A DNA stretch of 27,716 nt from Bacteroidales bacterium UBA5072 (GTDB taxonomy: Bacteria; Bacteroidota; Bacteroidia; Bacteroidales; UBA10428), in NCBI GenBank assembly GCA_002415855.1, contig DIAS01000004.1:1-27716 (forward strand). The letters are read 5' to 3'. This document shows positions 8,630 to 15,762 of this stretch, one piece after another. Below the pieces are notes generated by a model that did not search any database, was not told where the DNA came from, and worked only from the letters and a program-made list of their open reading frames with translations. Position 1 is the first letter of the stretch; each line of letters begins with the position of its first letter. The translations under genes were made by a program, and so were the position numbers.

Positions 8630-11509
8630 TTAAAGATTCAGCGTAAAACCCAGGGTAAATGAGCTGTTGGGTTTGTATTCCTGTGTCTTTTGTTTTCTTT
8701 TTACTTCGCTGTTCATATCCGTGGGCACAAGCTGAACATACTCATTCTGACTTAATTCGATGGGTTGGTTGAACAGGTCTTTAATACCTGCCTTCAGTGT
8801 GAGGTGTTTTCCAACTTTCTGGTTGATTGTGATATCAATCAGATTCCGGGGCATTTGATAAATATGCGGATTGTAGTTGTTCCCTACAAAAGCAATACGT
8901 TCACCAATAACATTGTAGAGAGCGCTGATCATCAGTCCAATATTAGGATTGTCGTAGAACAGGCCGGTATTCACAATGTACGGTGACTGTCCCTGCATGG
9001 ACCTTGTTTTTTCTCTGGCGTTCACATCATCGGTCGTAAGGGTGCTTCTGATAATGGCTGCATTAAAGACAACAACAAAGTCTTTTAGTATTCTTGGAAA
9101 ACCGTTGCTGTTCTCCAGTCCTCTGAATGATTTCCGCATGTCAACTTCCAGACCGTAGCTGTGGGCTGAAACAGCATTGCTGAAATAGTAATTCAGGCCG
9201 GTTCCGCTTTCAATGAGGTGGGCCTCAATTGGGTTATCAAACTTTTTGAGAAATCCGCCCAGCGAGATCATATCACCATTTGCCGGGAAGAGTTCGAATC
9301 TGGCTTCAAGATTTTGTATATAACTGTTTGTCAGATCGGGATTACCATAATAAGTGGCCTTCTCCTCGAAGTTGTAATAGGTATAAGGTGCTATTTCCCT
9401 GAATTCAGGCCGGTTGATCGTTCGGCCATATGCAAACCTTATGAGGGATTTTTCCGTGAAATTGAAAGTCATATTCATCGACGGAAAGAGATCTACAAAA
9501 TCATTGTTAACCATTACAGGGGCTCCGTTTTCATCAAAACCATCGAGTGACTGCCTGTTTTTTTCAATCCGTAAGCCTGTATAAATCTTTAATTTCCGGA
9601 ATGGCAGGTTAATTCCTGCGTAAGCCGCGTAAAGCCTGTTACTTGCATCGTAGGAATCCGACAGGTTCGTGGATTCGTCCACTTTAATGCCATCGGTATA
9701 ATTGATGTTTTTGTCCTGAAACAAACTGTCAACAGGCTGGTATGTGAGATCCCAGTTGAAATTCATGACGTTGCTGATAGCATAGCCAATATTTCTGGCC
9801 GTGAAATTGCGGTCTTTAAACTCCAGGAAGATCCCTGTTTTGAGTTCGGGGGTGAAGCTGTTAAGGGGAATCTTATGCGAATAATTGAAGCCACCCACCC
9901 ATAAATGTTCATAATTGTTCAGTGTAAGCCGGCCCAGTAATTTGGGATCTGCATTGAAATTCAACGAAGTGGTATAGGGTGCGTCGGGTCCTGCATCCTC
10001 GTTACGGCTCTTTTCAATACGCCGGGTATCCGGCTGCAGCTTGTTGGTGTATCCATAACCCAGGGTCCAGTTCAGGTTGATCAGTGCATTGTTGAAATTG
10101 AAAACTCCATTGACCTGACCGGAATAAATGCTTCGTGACTGAAATCCCAGTTCACTGGCAATTTTGTAGCTTCCACCGTAAAAATCCCTTCCCTCACGCA
10201 ATACAGTGGTTTTATCACTGATCTGGTTATAGAAATTCCGGAATTCGATCCGCTGATTGTTGCCGAATACCAACAGCCAGTTGAACAAACCATTCAGTTT
10301 TGTTTTGGTGGAATAATTGTCATCATTGAAATAATAGGACGTATCGGGATGGTCGTTAACTTTATCATAAGCCTGGTATCCGGCACGGAAAATTTCGCGG
10401 TACTGGTTGGCTACACTGTATCCCAGCGAAGCAACAGTACCGATGGAAACCTTACCTGCCAGAAATTTTCTGTTGACGGTAGCCAGAAATGACTGATCAG
10501 GAATTGCCGTTGTGGGTTCCGGTGTCCAGGTTTTTCCGAACGATCTGCCCAGGTCTGTAATCTGTTGCTTTTCCGCTTCAGAAGGATTATCTGCCATGGC
10601 CCTGAATTCGGAAGTAGAGGGGAAGTCAGCTGGTAAAGCGCGTGTTCCGTCATCAAATCCCAGCAAGTCGGTTTTCCCTCCCTGGTAGGTGTAGAAATTC
10701 TGGAAGCTGGTATATTGCCTGTACCCGGTTGCATAGGACAAGTCCACACTGTTGTCATCCACAGTACTTTTTGTCTGTATTTGCACTACAGCTCCTGCAA
10801 AATCGGCTGGAAGTTCCGGCGCAGGTGTTTTATACAAAACCAGGTTATCAATAAGGGAACTGGGAAGCATATCAAATGAAAAGGCCCTTCTGTCCGCTTC
10901 GGAACTGGGGGCGCCTATTCCGTTCAGCCAAACGGTATTGTACCTTTCGTCAAGCCCGCGGACATTGATGAATTTACCATCACGCACGGTAACACCCGGA
11001 ACACGCGAAATAACTTCAGACGCATCCTTATCCTGAGAGCGGGATATTTGTTGCTTTGATATACCACTGGCCACGAGACTTCCGTTCCTGATGGAAGAAA
11101 TCATGGACATTTCAGTATCTGCTCGTTTATTAGCTATTACCTTGACTTCACCCAATTCAGTCGAAATTGGCTTTAATTTGAAAGTGAGTTCCCGGATTTC
11201 CCCTTGCTTAATCTCGGCACGCTGGATCTGTTGTTCATAGGATACATAGCTGATGACCAGATTGTAGGTTCCGTTTTGCAGGTCCCGGAGGACAAAGTTT
11301 CCATCCAGATCTGCGACCGCACCTTTGGTTGTTCCCTGAATGAGGATACTGGCACCGATAAGTCCTTCACCTGTATTGGAATCTTCGATCCTGCCTTTCA
11401 CCGAACCTGTCTGGGCAATTCCATCAATACAGTAAAGGGAGGTCAATGCAAAAAGCAGCAGAATGAATTTAAGGACAATGCTTGTTTTGTTTTGTAGATG
11501 TTTAATCAT
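8630..11509 (-). CDS. TonB-dependent outer-membrane receptor
   Basis: Outer-membrane active transporter of 959 residues. A signal peptide (ending near GIAQTG) leads into a carboxypeptidase-regulatory-like domain (about 34-120; GSVKGRIEDSNTGEGLIGAS), a candidate TonB-interacting segment LGEVKVIANK, a plug domain (about 140-260; VPGVTVRDGKFINVRG) and a large beta-barrel ending SSFTLGFTLNL. ATG 11509 is chosen over an upstream in-frame ATG because it begins the signal peptide, and because the upstream start would lie almost on the predicted transcription start. No SusD-like lipoprotein is adjacent; the partner is the downstream T9SS protein. The Pho-type promoter suggests import of a phosphorus-containing ligand. 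The substrate is not deducible from sequence; iron- or glycan-related import cannot be excluded. Confidence 0.9.
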   Translation of the reverse strand: MIKHLQNKTSIVLKFILLLFALTSLYCIDGIAQTGSVKGRIEDSNTGEGLIGASILIQGTTKGAVADLDGNFVLRDLQNGTYNLVISYVSYEQQIQRAEIKQGEIRELTFKLKPISTELGEVKVIANKRADTEMSMISSIRNGSLVASGISKQQISRSQDKDASEVISRVPGVTVRDGKFINVRGLDERYNTVWLNGIGAPSSEADRRAFSFDMLPSSLIDNLVLYKTPAPELPADFAGAVVQIQTKSTVDDNSVDLSYATGYRQYTSFQNFYTYQGGKTDLLGFDDGTRALPADFPSTSEFRAMADNPSEAEKQQITDLGRSFGKTWTPEPTTAIPDQSFLATVNRKFLAGKVSIGTVASLGYSVANQYREIFRAGYQAYDKVNDHPDTSYYFNDDNYSTKTKLNGLFNWLLVFGNNQRIEFRNFYNQISDKTTVLREGRDFYGGSYKIASELGFQSRSIYSGQVNGVFNFNNALINLNWTLGYGYTNKLQPDTRRIEKSRNEDAGPDAPYTTSLNFNADPKLLGRLTLNNYEHLWVGGFNYSHKIPLNSFTPELKTGIFLEFKDRNFTARNIGYAISNVMNFNWDLTYQPVDSLFQDKNINYTDGIKVDESTNLSDSYDASNRLYAAYAGINLPFRKLKIYTGLRIEKNRQSLDGFDENGAPVMVNNDFVDLFPSMNMTFNFTEKSLIRFAYGRTINRPEFREIAPYTYYNFEEKATYYGNPDLTNSYIQNLEARFELFPANGDMISLGGFLKKFDNPIEAHLIESGTGLNYYFSNAVSAHSYGLEVDMRKSFRGLENSNGFPRILKDFVVVFNAAIIRSTLTTDDVNAREKTRSMQGQSPYIVNTGLFYDNPNIGLMISALYNVIGERIAFVGNNYNPHIYQMPRNLIDITINQKVGKHLTLKAGIKDLFNQPIELSQNEYVQLVPTDMNSEVKRKQKTQEYKPNSSFTLGFTLNL

Positions 11510-11536
11510 AATCAAAATCAGTTTATCAATCAGCAG

Positions 11537-11616
11537 CAAAATTAGAGGTGCCATCTTACCTTACCGTTACAGCAATGATATGTTTGTATGAAAAGAAGAT
11601 TACGGTAAGATTAAGA
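11537..11616 (-). promoter_or_regulatory. Pho-box array and exact -7 element for the TonB/T9SS operon
   Basis: On the minus strand TCTTAAT starts at 11616, CCGTAAT at 11605, CTGTAAC at 11572 and AGGTAAG at 11561, all in one 11-bp register; the two in-phase units between 11605 and 11572 are poor. TAATTTTG, an exact TAnnTTTG match, occupies 11544-11537 and starts 17 bp after the last unit. The predicted leader to the ATG at 11509 is about 20 nt. Confidence 0.65.
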
Positions 11617-11653
11617 AGCAACTTCACAATTCTTTCATCTTCATGCAATGGTT

Positions 11654-11678
11654 TTGTAATCTGTACCGTGTTTCTTTG
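11654..11678 (+). promoter_or_regulatory. Weak Pho-type promoter for plcP
   Basis: TTGTAAT (11654-11660) lies 17 bp upstream of TTTCTTTG (11671-11678), one mismatch from TAnnTTTG. A degenerate ATGCAAT is in phase at 11643. A second TTGTAAA at 11676 is exactly 22 bp after the first. The predicted leader is about 11 nt. The array is much poorer than at phoB. Confidence 0.4.
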
Positions 11679-11695
11679 TAAACTGACAAAAGTGT

Positions 11696-12553
11696 ATGAA
11701 GGATAAGAAACGAGATATAGATCTGGTGGTTATTTCTGATGTTCATCTGGGTACTTTTGGGTGCCAGGCAAATGAATTGCATCAGTATCTCCAGGGTATC
11801 AGGCCCGGAACCCTAATATTAAATGGCGACATTATAGATTTCTGGCAGTTTTCAAAACGCTACTGGCCAAGACTGCATATGAAGGTGGTGAAGGACATCA
11901 TCAGCATGGCTGCAAAAGGTACACAGGTCTACTATATAACGGGTAATCATGACGAAACAATGCGCAAATTCACTGGTTTGCGCATCGGCAGCATCGAAAT
12001 CGTCAACAAGCTTGAGCTTGTATTGAATGGAAAAAGGACATGGTTTTTCCACGGAGATGTGTTCGATGTCATCATGCAACATTCACGATGGCTTGAAAAA
12101 CTGGGGGCATTAGGATATGATTCCCTGATCATCCTGAATGTTTTCATCAATTACATGAGCCGAATGCTGGGGAGGGGCAAGGTATCCCTTTCAAGAAAGA
12201 TAAAGGAGAATGTCAAATCGGCTGTGAAATTCATCAGCCGATTTGAGCAGACTGCTGCATTGCTGGCCATCCACAAAGGTTTTGATGCTATTGTTTGTGG
12301 TCATATCCACCAGCCTGAAATGAAAGAAATTGTCTTGGCAAAGACCGGTCACGTAGCTTACCTGAATTCAGGCGACTGGGTCGAGAACCTTAGCGCACTT
12401 GAATTTCACAATGGTGAATGGAGTATTTACAGGTATAATGACCACCGGCAGCATCATCCGGATTTTTCAGAGGAGGAAGACCTGAATGGTAAAATAATAG
12501 ACCTTGAAAACAAGGATATTTTTAAAATGGTAATGAAAGAATTCCAGCTTTAG
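11696..12553 (+). CDS. plcP: PlcP-type metallophosphoesterase (probable phospholipase C)
   Basis: Calcineurin-like metallophosphoesterase of 285 residues. Metal-binding motifs: SDVHLG with D15 and H17, GDIID with D45, GNHD (83-86), H119 and GHIH (202-205). Automatic annotation usually calls such proteins UDP-2,3-diacylglucosamine diphosphatase (LpxH). However, DVHLGTFGCQA followed by a YWP segment, HGDVFDVIMQHSRWL and LNSGDWVENLSALEF resemble the PlcP family as I recall it from Sinorhizobium meliloti. That enzyme cleaves phosphatidylcholine and similar phospholipids to diacylglycerol during phosphate starvation. The adjoining glycosyltransferase, whose ATG directly follows this stop codon, fits replacement of phospholipids by glycolipids. 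The position inside the Pho island supports this; an LpxH role is the main alternative. Confidence 0.75.
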   Translation: MKDKKRDIDLVVISDVHLGTFGCQANELHQYLQGIRPGTLILNGDIIDFWQFSKRYWPRLHMKVVKDIISMAAKGTQVYYITGNHDETMRKFTGLRIGSIEIVNKLELVLNGKRTWFFHGDVFDVIMQHSRWLEKLGALGYDSLIILNVFINYMSRMLGRGKVSLSRKIKENVKSAVKFISRFEQTAALLAIHKGFDAIVCGHIHQPEMKEIVLAKTGHVAYLNSGDWVENLSALEFHNGEWSIYRYNDHRQHHPDFSEEEDLNGKIIDLENKDIFKMVMKEFQL

Positions 12554-13594
12554 ATGAAAGTATTGTATGCCATTCAGGGTACTGGTAACGGACATATCAG
12601 CAGGGCAAGGGAAATTATACCGTTGCTGCAGAAAAGATGTGAAACTGATATTCTGATAAGTGGTTACCAGGCCGATCTTGATCTGCCTTTTGAGGTAAAA
12701 TACCGTTTGCAGGGACTAAGCTTTGTTTTTGGCAGAAATGGCGGTATCGATTTTCGAAAAACCTACAAAAAAGCCAATACCCGGAATCTTTTAAACGAGA
12801 TCAGGGAATTACCTGTAAAAGAGTATGATTTTGTATTGAATGACTTTGAGCCTGTATCCGCATGGGCATGTTACCAGAACAAAGTGCCCTGTATCGCCCT
12901 GAGTCATCAGTCTTCCTTATTGGATAAACAAACACCAAAACCTAAACTTAAGGATTCTCTGGGCAGCTTCATCCTGAAGAATTATGCACCGGCATCATTC
13001 CATATTGGGTTGCACTTCAGCAGATATTCCCATAATATTTTTACCCCTGTTGTCAGAAAAGAAATCAGGGAAGCTCAAAAAGAAGTCAACGGACATTATA
13101 CCGTATATCTTCCGGCCTATGACACCAAAACACTGGTAAAAGTATTGGGAAAAATACCTGAAGCTGACTGGCAGGTATTTTCAAAGCATTGTAAATTACC
13201 CTTGACCATTAATAACCTTGAAATTAAACCAGTGGACGATCAAGCATTTCTTCAAAGCCTGATAACGTCCAATGGTGTATTGTGCGGAGCAGGATTTGAA
13301 ACTCCCGCAGAAGCTTTGTTCCTGGGTAAAAAATTAATGGTTGTACCCATGCAAAATCAGTTTGAGCAGCAGCACAACGCTTTGGCTCTCAAAGGACTCG
13401 GTGTACCTGTTATTCGTAAACTGAAGGCATCAAAGATCGAAGAAATCCGGGATTGGATCAACTCAGATTACAGGATTGAAATTACATACCCTAACGTAAC
13501 TGACCGGATAATCAGCCGCATTTTTGAGATGTATGTTGCAGGTGAATTTCCAAGAGGCAAATGGGCGGATAAATTCAAGCTGACTCCCAGGTGA
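12554..13594 (+). CDS. Glycosyltransferase paired with PlcP (probable glycolipid synthase)
   Basis: Glycosyltransferase of the GT-B fold, 346 residues, of the type often annotated as Glyco_trans_1_3 or UDP-glucuronosyltransferase-like. The N-terminus MKVLYAIQGTGNGHISRA has the glycine-rich GTGNGH loop (9-14) of GT28/GT1-like enzymes. The C-terminal half holds the nucleotide-sugar site region GVLCGAGFETPAEALFLGKKLMVVP and the following QFEQQHNALALKGLGV. The ATG abuts the plcP stop codon with no gap, implying translational coupling and a shared pathway. Inferred role: glycosylating the diacylglycerol released by PlcP to make a phosphorus-free membrane lipid. It does not look like the GT4-type Agt enzyme known from alphaproteobacteria, so it would be a different solution for that step. 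Sugar donor and acceptor are unknown. Confidence 0.72.
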   Translation: MKVLYAIQGTGNGHISRAREIIPLLQKRCETDILISGYQADLDLPFEVKYRLQGLSFVFGRNGGIDFRKTYKKANTRNLLNEIRELPVKEYDFVLNDFEPVSAWACYQNKVPCIALSHQSSLLDKQTPKPKLKDSLGSFILKNYAPASFHIGLHFSRYSHNIFTPVVRKEIREAQKEVNGHYTVYLPAYDTKTLVKVLGKIPEADWQVFSKHCKLPLTINNLEIKPVDDQAFLQSLITSNGVLCGAGFETPAEALFLGKKLMVVPMQNQFEQQHNALALKGLGVPVIRKLKASKIEEIRDWINSDYRIEITYPNVTDRIISRIFEMYVAGEFPRGKWADKFKLTPR

Positions 13595-13613
13595 TCAGTA
13601 AAGCTATAGAAAG

Positions 13614-13671
13614 ACTTAACCTTAATATAACAATATTGTCACCTTTCTGTAACAATCATTTCATAACTTTT
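13614..13671 (+). promoter_or_regulatory. Pho-box array and -7 element upstream of a small ORF
   Basis: Heptamers ACTTAAC (13614), ATATAAC (13625), TTGTCAC (13636) and CTGTAAC (13647) repeat every 11 bp; TAAC or TCAC occupies the same position in each. TAACTTTT (13664-13671), one mismatch from TAnnTTTG, starts 17 bp after the last unit. Transcription would start near 13680, only about 10 nt before the ATG at 13689 and nearly 400 nt before the next large gene. Confidence 0.65.
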
Positions 13672-13688
13672 ATTTAAAATTTGAGCGG

Positions 13689-13829
13689 ATGCTCCGGTGG
13701 TACAACGATATCAGGAGGATTCTTCAGGAATACGAAGACGATCTGGAATACTTGCTGTTTGTGGGTGTACCAGGGGGTATACTCATGATTCTGTTCAATG
13801 AACACCTGGATTTTACCAATTTGTTTTAG
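13689..13829 (+). CDS. Hypothetical 46-residue small protein downstream of Pho boxes
   Basis: This ORF is below usual annotation cut-offs: ATG 13689 to TAG 13827-13829. The product begins MLRWYNDIRRILQEYEDDLE, continues YLLFVGVPGGILMILF and ends NEHLDFTNLF. It would have a charged N-terminal helix, one hydrophobic segment of about 16 residues (21-36) and a short acidic tail, like a small single-pass membrane protein. The ATG lies about 10 nt after the predicted start of a transcript driven by a well-phased Pho array, which has no other nearby gene to serve. A possible ribosome site is not obvious (GAGCGG precedes the ATG), as is common in Bacteroidota. I recognise no family. An antisense ORF of 67 codons (13674-13877) overlaps it but has no promoter signal that I can see. 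Confidence 0.45.
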   Translation: MLRWYNDIRRILQEYEDDLEYLLFVGVPGGILMILFNEHLDFTNLF

Positions 13830-13920
13830 TGACCGCTGATATTGACGGCTGTTGGAACCGTTTTGTTGCAGGATCATCCCGATCTTAATTTTACTTCCTG
13901 TTTTTCCCTGATCAGGGAGA

Positions 13921-13967
13921 GCTTAACATTAGTTTAACCTTTTTGTAACATCTTCTTCATATTGGTG
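13921..13967 (+). promoter_or_regulatory. Three-unit Pho-box array for DUF47-PiT
   Basis: GCTTAAC (13921), GTTTAAC (13932) and TTGTAAC (13943) are on an exact 11-bp period. TATTGGTG (13960-13967) starts 17 bp after the last unit and keeps TA and TG of the -7 consensus. Transcription would start near 13973, leaving a leader of about 90 nt before the ATG at 14065. The 13830-13920 stretch holds no gene that I can see. Confidence 0.65.
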
Positions 13968-14064
13968 CAATACCTTGTGGCTTATAATCAATGTTTATGA
14001 AGCAGGGTTTGTTATACACAAATGCATCCCTGTTTCATTCATAAGTATAATTAATTATAAACCA

Positions 14065-14688
14065 ATGGCCTTTACATTATTTCCAAAAGAAGTGAAGTTC
14101 TTCCTGTTGTTTGAGAAACAGGCTGATCTGATTCAAAGGGGAGGCATTATGCTGAATAAGGCAATGCAAGACAACCAGTATGATGAATCCCTGGTCAACA
14201 AACTTTTTGCTTTGTCAAAAGAATGTGACGATCTCACCCTTTCCATCATTCAGAAAAACCAGGATACTTTCATTACGCCATTTGACCGTGAAGATATCCA
14301 GCAATTTGCAAATGCTGCGGATGACATTGTGGATTCCATTTTAAACCTTGCCCGCAGTGCAAGGCTTTTAAAAGTCAGGAAAAAGCGGAACGAACTCAGC
14401 CGCCTGGGAGATACGATCGAAAAATCGGTCACAAGGATTGCTGAGATCGTACGTTTGCTTAAAAATAAAAAGCAGACTACGTCGATTTTAAAGAGCTGTC
14501 ACAAGGTAAAAAGGTTTAAAAATGAAGGAGAACTTATTCTCGATGAGATCATGCCTGAGTTGTTAAATGACAACGATATAGGGGACATCTTCAGGTGGAA
14601 GGAAATAATGGATAAATCGCGGGAATTGTTACGATATTGTGAAAAGTATATCCTGATCATTGAAACGATGTTAATAAAGCTGGTGTAA
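14065..14688 (+). CDS. DUF47/PhoU-like phosphate transport accessory protein
   Basis: All-alpha protein of 207 residues in the DUF47 family (PhoU-like, YkaA-type), usually encoded beside PiT transporters and thought to regulate them. The family start is MAFTLFPKEVKFFLLFEKQ. I use ATG 14065 because an in-frame upstream extension would start at the predicted transcription start and adds unrelated residues. Helical repeats carry the typical pattern FDREDIQQFANAADDIVDSI (72-91) and a second half ending YCEKYILIIETMLIKLV. The conserved acidic residues of the E/D-x-x-x-D type can bind metal clusters in PhoU proteins. The pit gene starts two bases after the stop codon, so the two are co-translated. 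The Pho-type repeats upstream suggest expression under phosphate limitation. Confidence 0.87.
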   Translation: MAFTLFPKEVKFFLLFEKQADLIQRGGIMLNKAMQDNQYDESLVNKLFALSKECDDLTLSIIQKNQDTFITPFDREDIQQFANAADDIVDSILNLARSARLLKVRKKRNELSRLGDTIEKSVTRIAEIVRLLKNKKQTTSILKSCHKVKRFKNEGELILDEIMPELLNDNDIGDIFRWKEIMDKSRELLRYCEKYILIIETMLIKLV

Positions 14689-14690
14689 CG

Positions 14691-15677
14691 ATGGACTGGT
14701 TTATATTCTTCCTGGTTGCTCTGGCACTAATCTTCGATTTCATTAACGGATTTCATGATTCAGCCAATTCTGTCGCCACCATCGTATCCACACGTATCCT
14801 TTCGCCAAAATTTGCCGTGCTGTGGGCAGCATTCTTTAATTTTATTGCCTTTCTCTTTTTCGGTCTTCATGTAGCAGGCACAATAGGAAAAGGAATTGTG
14901 GATGTTTCCATCGTCGATAAACAGGTTATTTTTGGCACCCTCATGGGAGCCATCATATGGGACCTCATTACCTGGTGGCTGGGGCTTCCTTCGAGTTCAT
15001 CGCATGCGCTAATCGGAGGGATGGTCGGAGCCGCCATAACAAAAGCCGGAACCGGCAGCCTGGTCTGGGCAGGTATTCAAAAGACCCTCATTTTTATCAT
15101 TGTCGCTCCTGTCACCGGTTTCATCCTGGGTATGTTCATGGCGTGGATTGTTTTCAGGCTCCTTTACAAAACCTCCCCATTCAAGGTGGATAAGGTATTC
15201 CGGATCGGGCAGCTTGTTTCAGCTGCCATGTACAGTTTGGGCCATGGGGGCAATGACGCGCAAAAGACGATGGGAATCATCGCCAGTTTGCTCTTCAGTG
15301 CAGGCTACCTCGGGGCCGAGTTTCACATTCCCCTGTGGATCGTATTATCGTGCCACGGAGCTATCGCCCTTGGAACCATGTTGGGTGGATGGAGGATTGT
15401 AAGAACCATGGGTCAGAAGTTGTCCAAATTGCGTCCCGTTGATGGCTTCTGTGCCGAGACCGGTGCAGCGGTGACCTTATATGTTTCCTCCGCACTGGGT
15501 GTTCCGGTAAGCACAACACAAACCATCACCGGTTCCATCATGGGAATAGGGACCATTAAGAAAGCCTCCGCAGTAAAATGGAAAATTGCCAATAAGATCC
15601 TCATAGCCTGGATCCTTACCATACCGGGGGCCGGTATTTTTTCAGCATTTTTCTACTGGTTAATCGTACATATTTAG
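14691..15677 (+). CDS. PiT-family inorganic phosphate transporter
   Basis: Inner-membrane secondary transporter of the PiT family (PF01384), 328 residues, moving inorganic phosphate, probably as a metal-phosphate complex with protons or with sodium. The two inverted-repeat signatures are present: GFHDSANSVATIVSTR (20-35) and GHGGNDAQKTMG (184-195), each with the conserved Asp. About nine or ten hydrophobic segments are evident, including WWLGLPSSSSHALIGGMVG and its partner LGVPVSTTQTITGSIMG. The length is within the short PiT class without a large cytoplasmic loop. It is the second gene of the DUF47-pit operon. Having PiT alongside the Pst operon and apparently inside the Pho regulon differs from E. 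coli, where PitA is not Pho-induced. Confidence 0.92.
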   Translation: MDWFIFFLVALALIFDFINGFHDSANSVATIVSTRILSPKFAVLWAAFFNFIAFLFFGLHVAGTIGKGIVDVSIVDKQVIFGTLMGAIIWDLITWWLGLPSSSSHALIGGMVGAAITKAGTGSLVWAGIQKTLIFIIVAPVTGFILGMFMAWIVFRLLYKTSPFKVDKVFRIGQLVSAAMYSLGHGGNDAQKTMGIIASLLFSAGYLGAEFHIPLWIVLSCHGAIALGTMLGGWRIVRTMGQKLSKLRPVDGFCAETGAAVTLYVSSALGVPVSTTQTITGSIMGIGTIKKASAVKWKIANKILIAWILTIPGAGIFSAFFYWLIVHI

Positions 15678-15739
15678 CGGGTTTCAGCAAATTGTTATGG
15701 TATAGCCGCATCGCACATTTCTCCTTGCTAATTTTCTCC

Positions 15740-15747
15740 TATATTTG
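15740..15747 (+). promoter_or_regulatory. -7 promoter element for panC operon
   Basis: TATATTTG is an exact TAnnTTTG match, 15 bp before the ATG at 15763. It overlaps an in-frame TTG that would otherwise extend panC by six codons, so the TTG is rejected as the start. No 11-bp Pho repeats are present here. Confidence 0.65.
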
Positions 15748-15762
15748 TACCGCGAGAAAATT

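Noticed and set aside
11696..12553. Naming the metallophosphoesterase LpxH (UDP-2,3-diacylglucosamine diphosphatase)
   Set aside because: Family motifs fit both, but the GCQA segment, the GDWVENLSALEF ending and the adjoining glycosyltransferase in a Pho island favour PlcP. LpxH is kept only as an alternative.
13674..13877. 67-codon minus-strand ORF across the small-ORF region
   Set aside because: No promoter element or start context was seen on that strand, and it is antisense to the plus-strand ORF that follows a phased Pho promoter.
13905..13918. Perfect palindrome TCCCTGATCAGGGA upstream of the DUF47 promoter
   Set aside because: It could form only a 5-bp stem with a GATC loop and has no downstream T run on either strand. 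It may be an operator, but nothing supports that beyond symmetry.
15745..15762. TTG at 15745 as the start of panC
   Set aside because: It lies inside the TATATTTG promoter element, so it would be upstream of the transcript start. ATG 15763 gives the standard family N-terminus.
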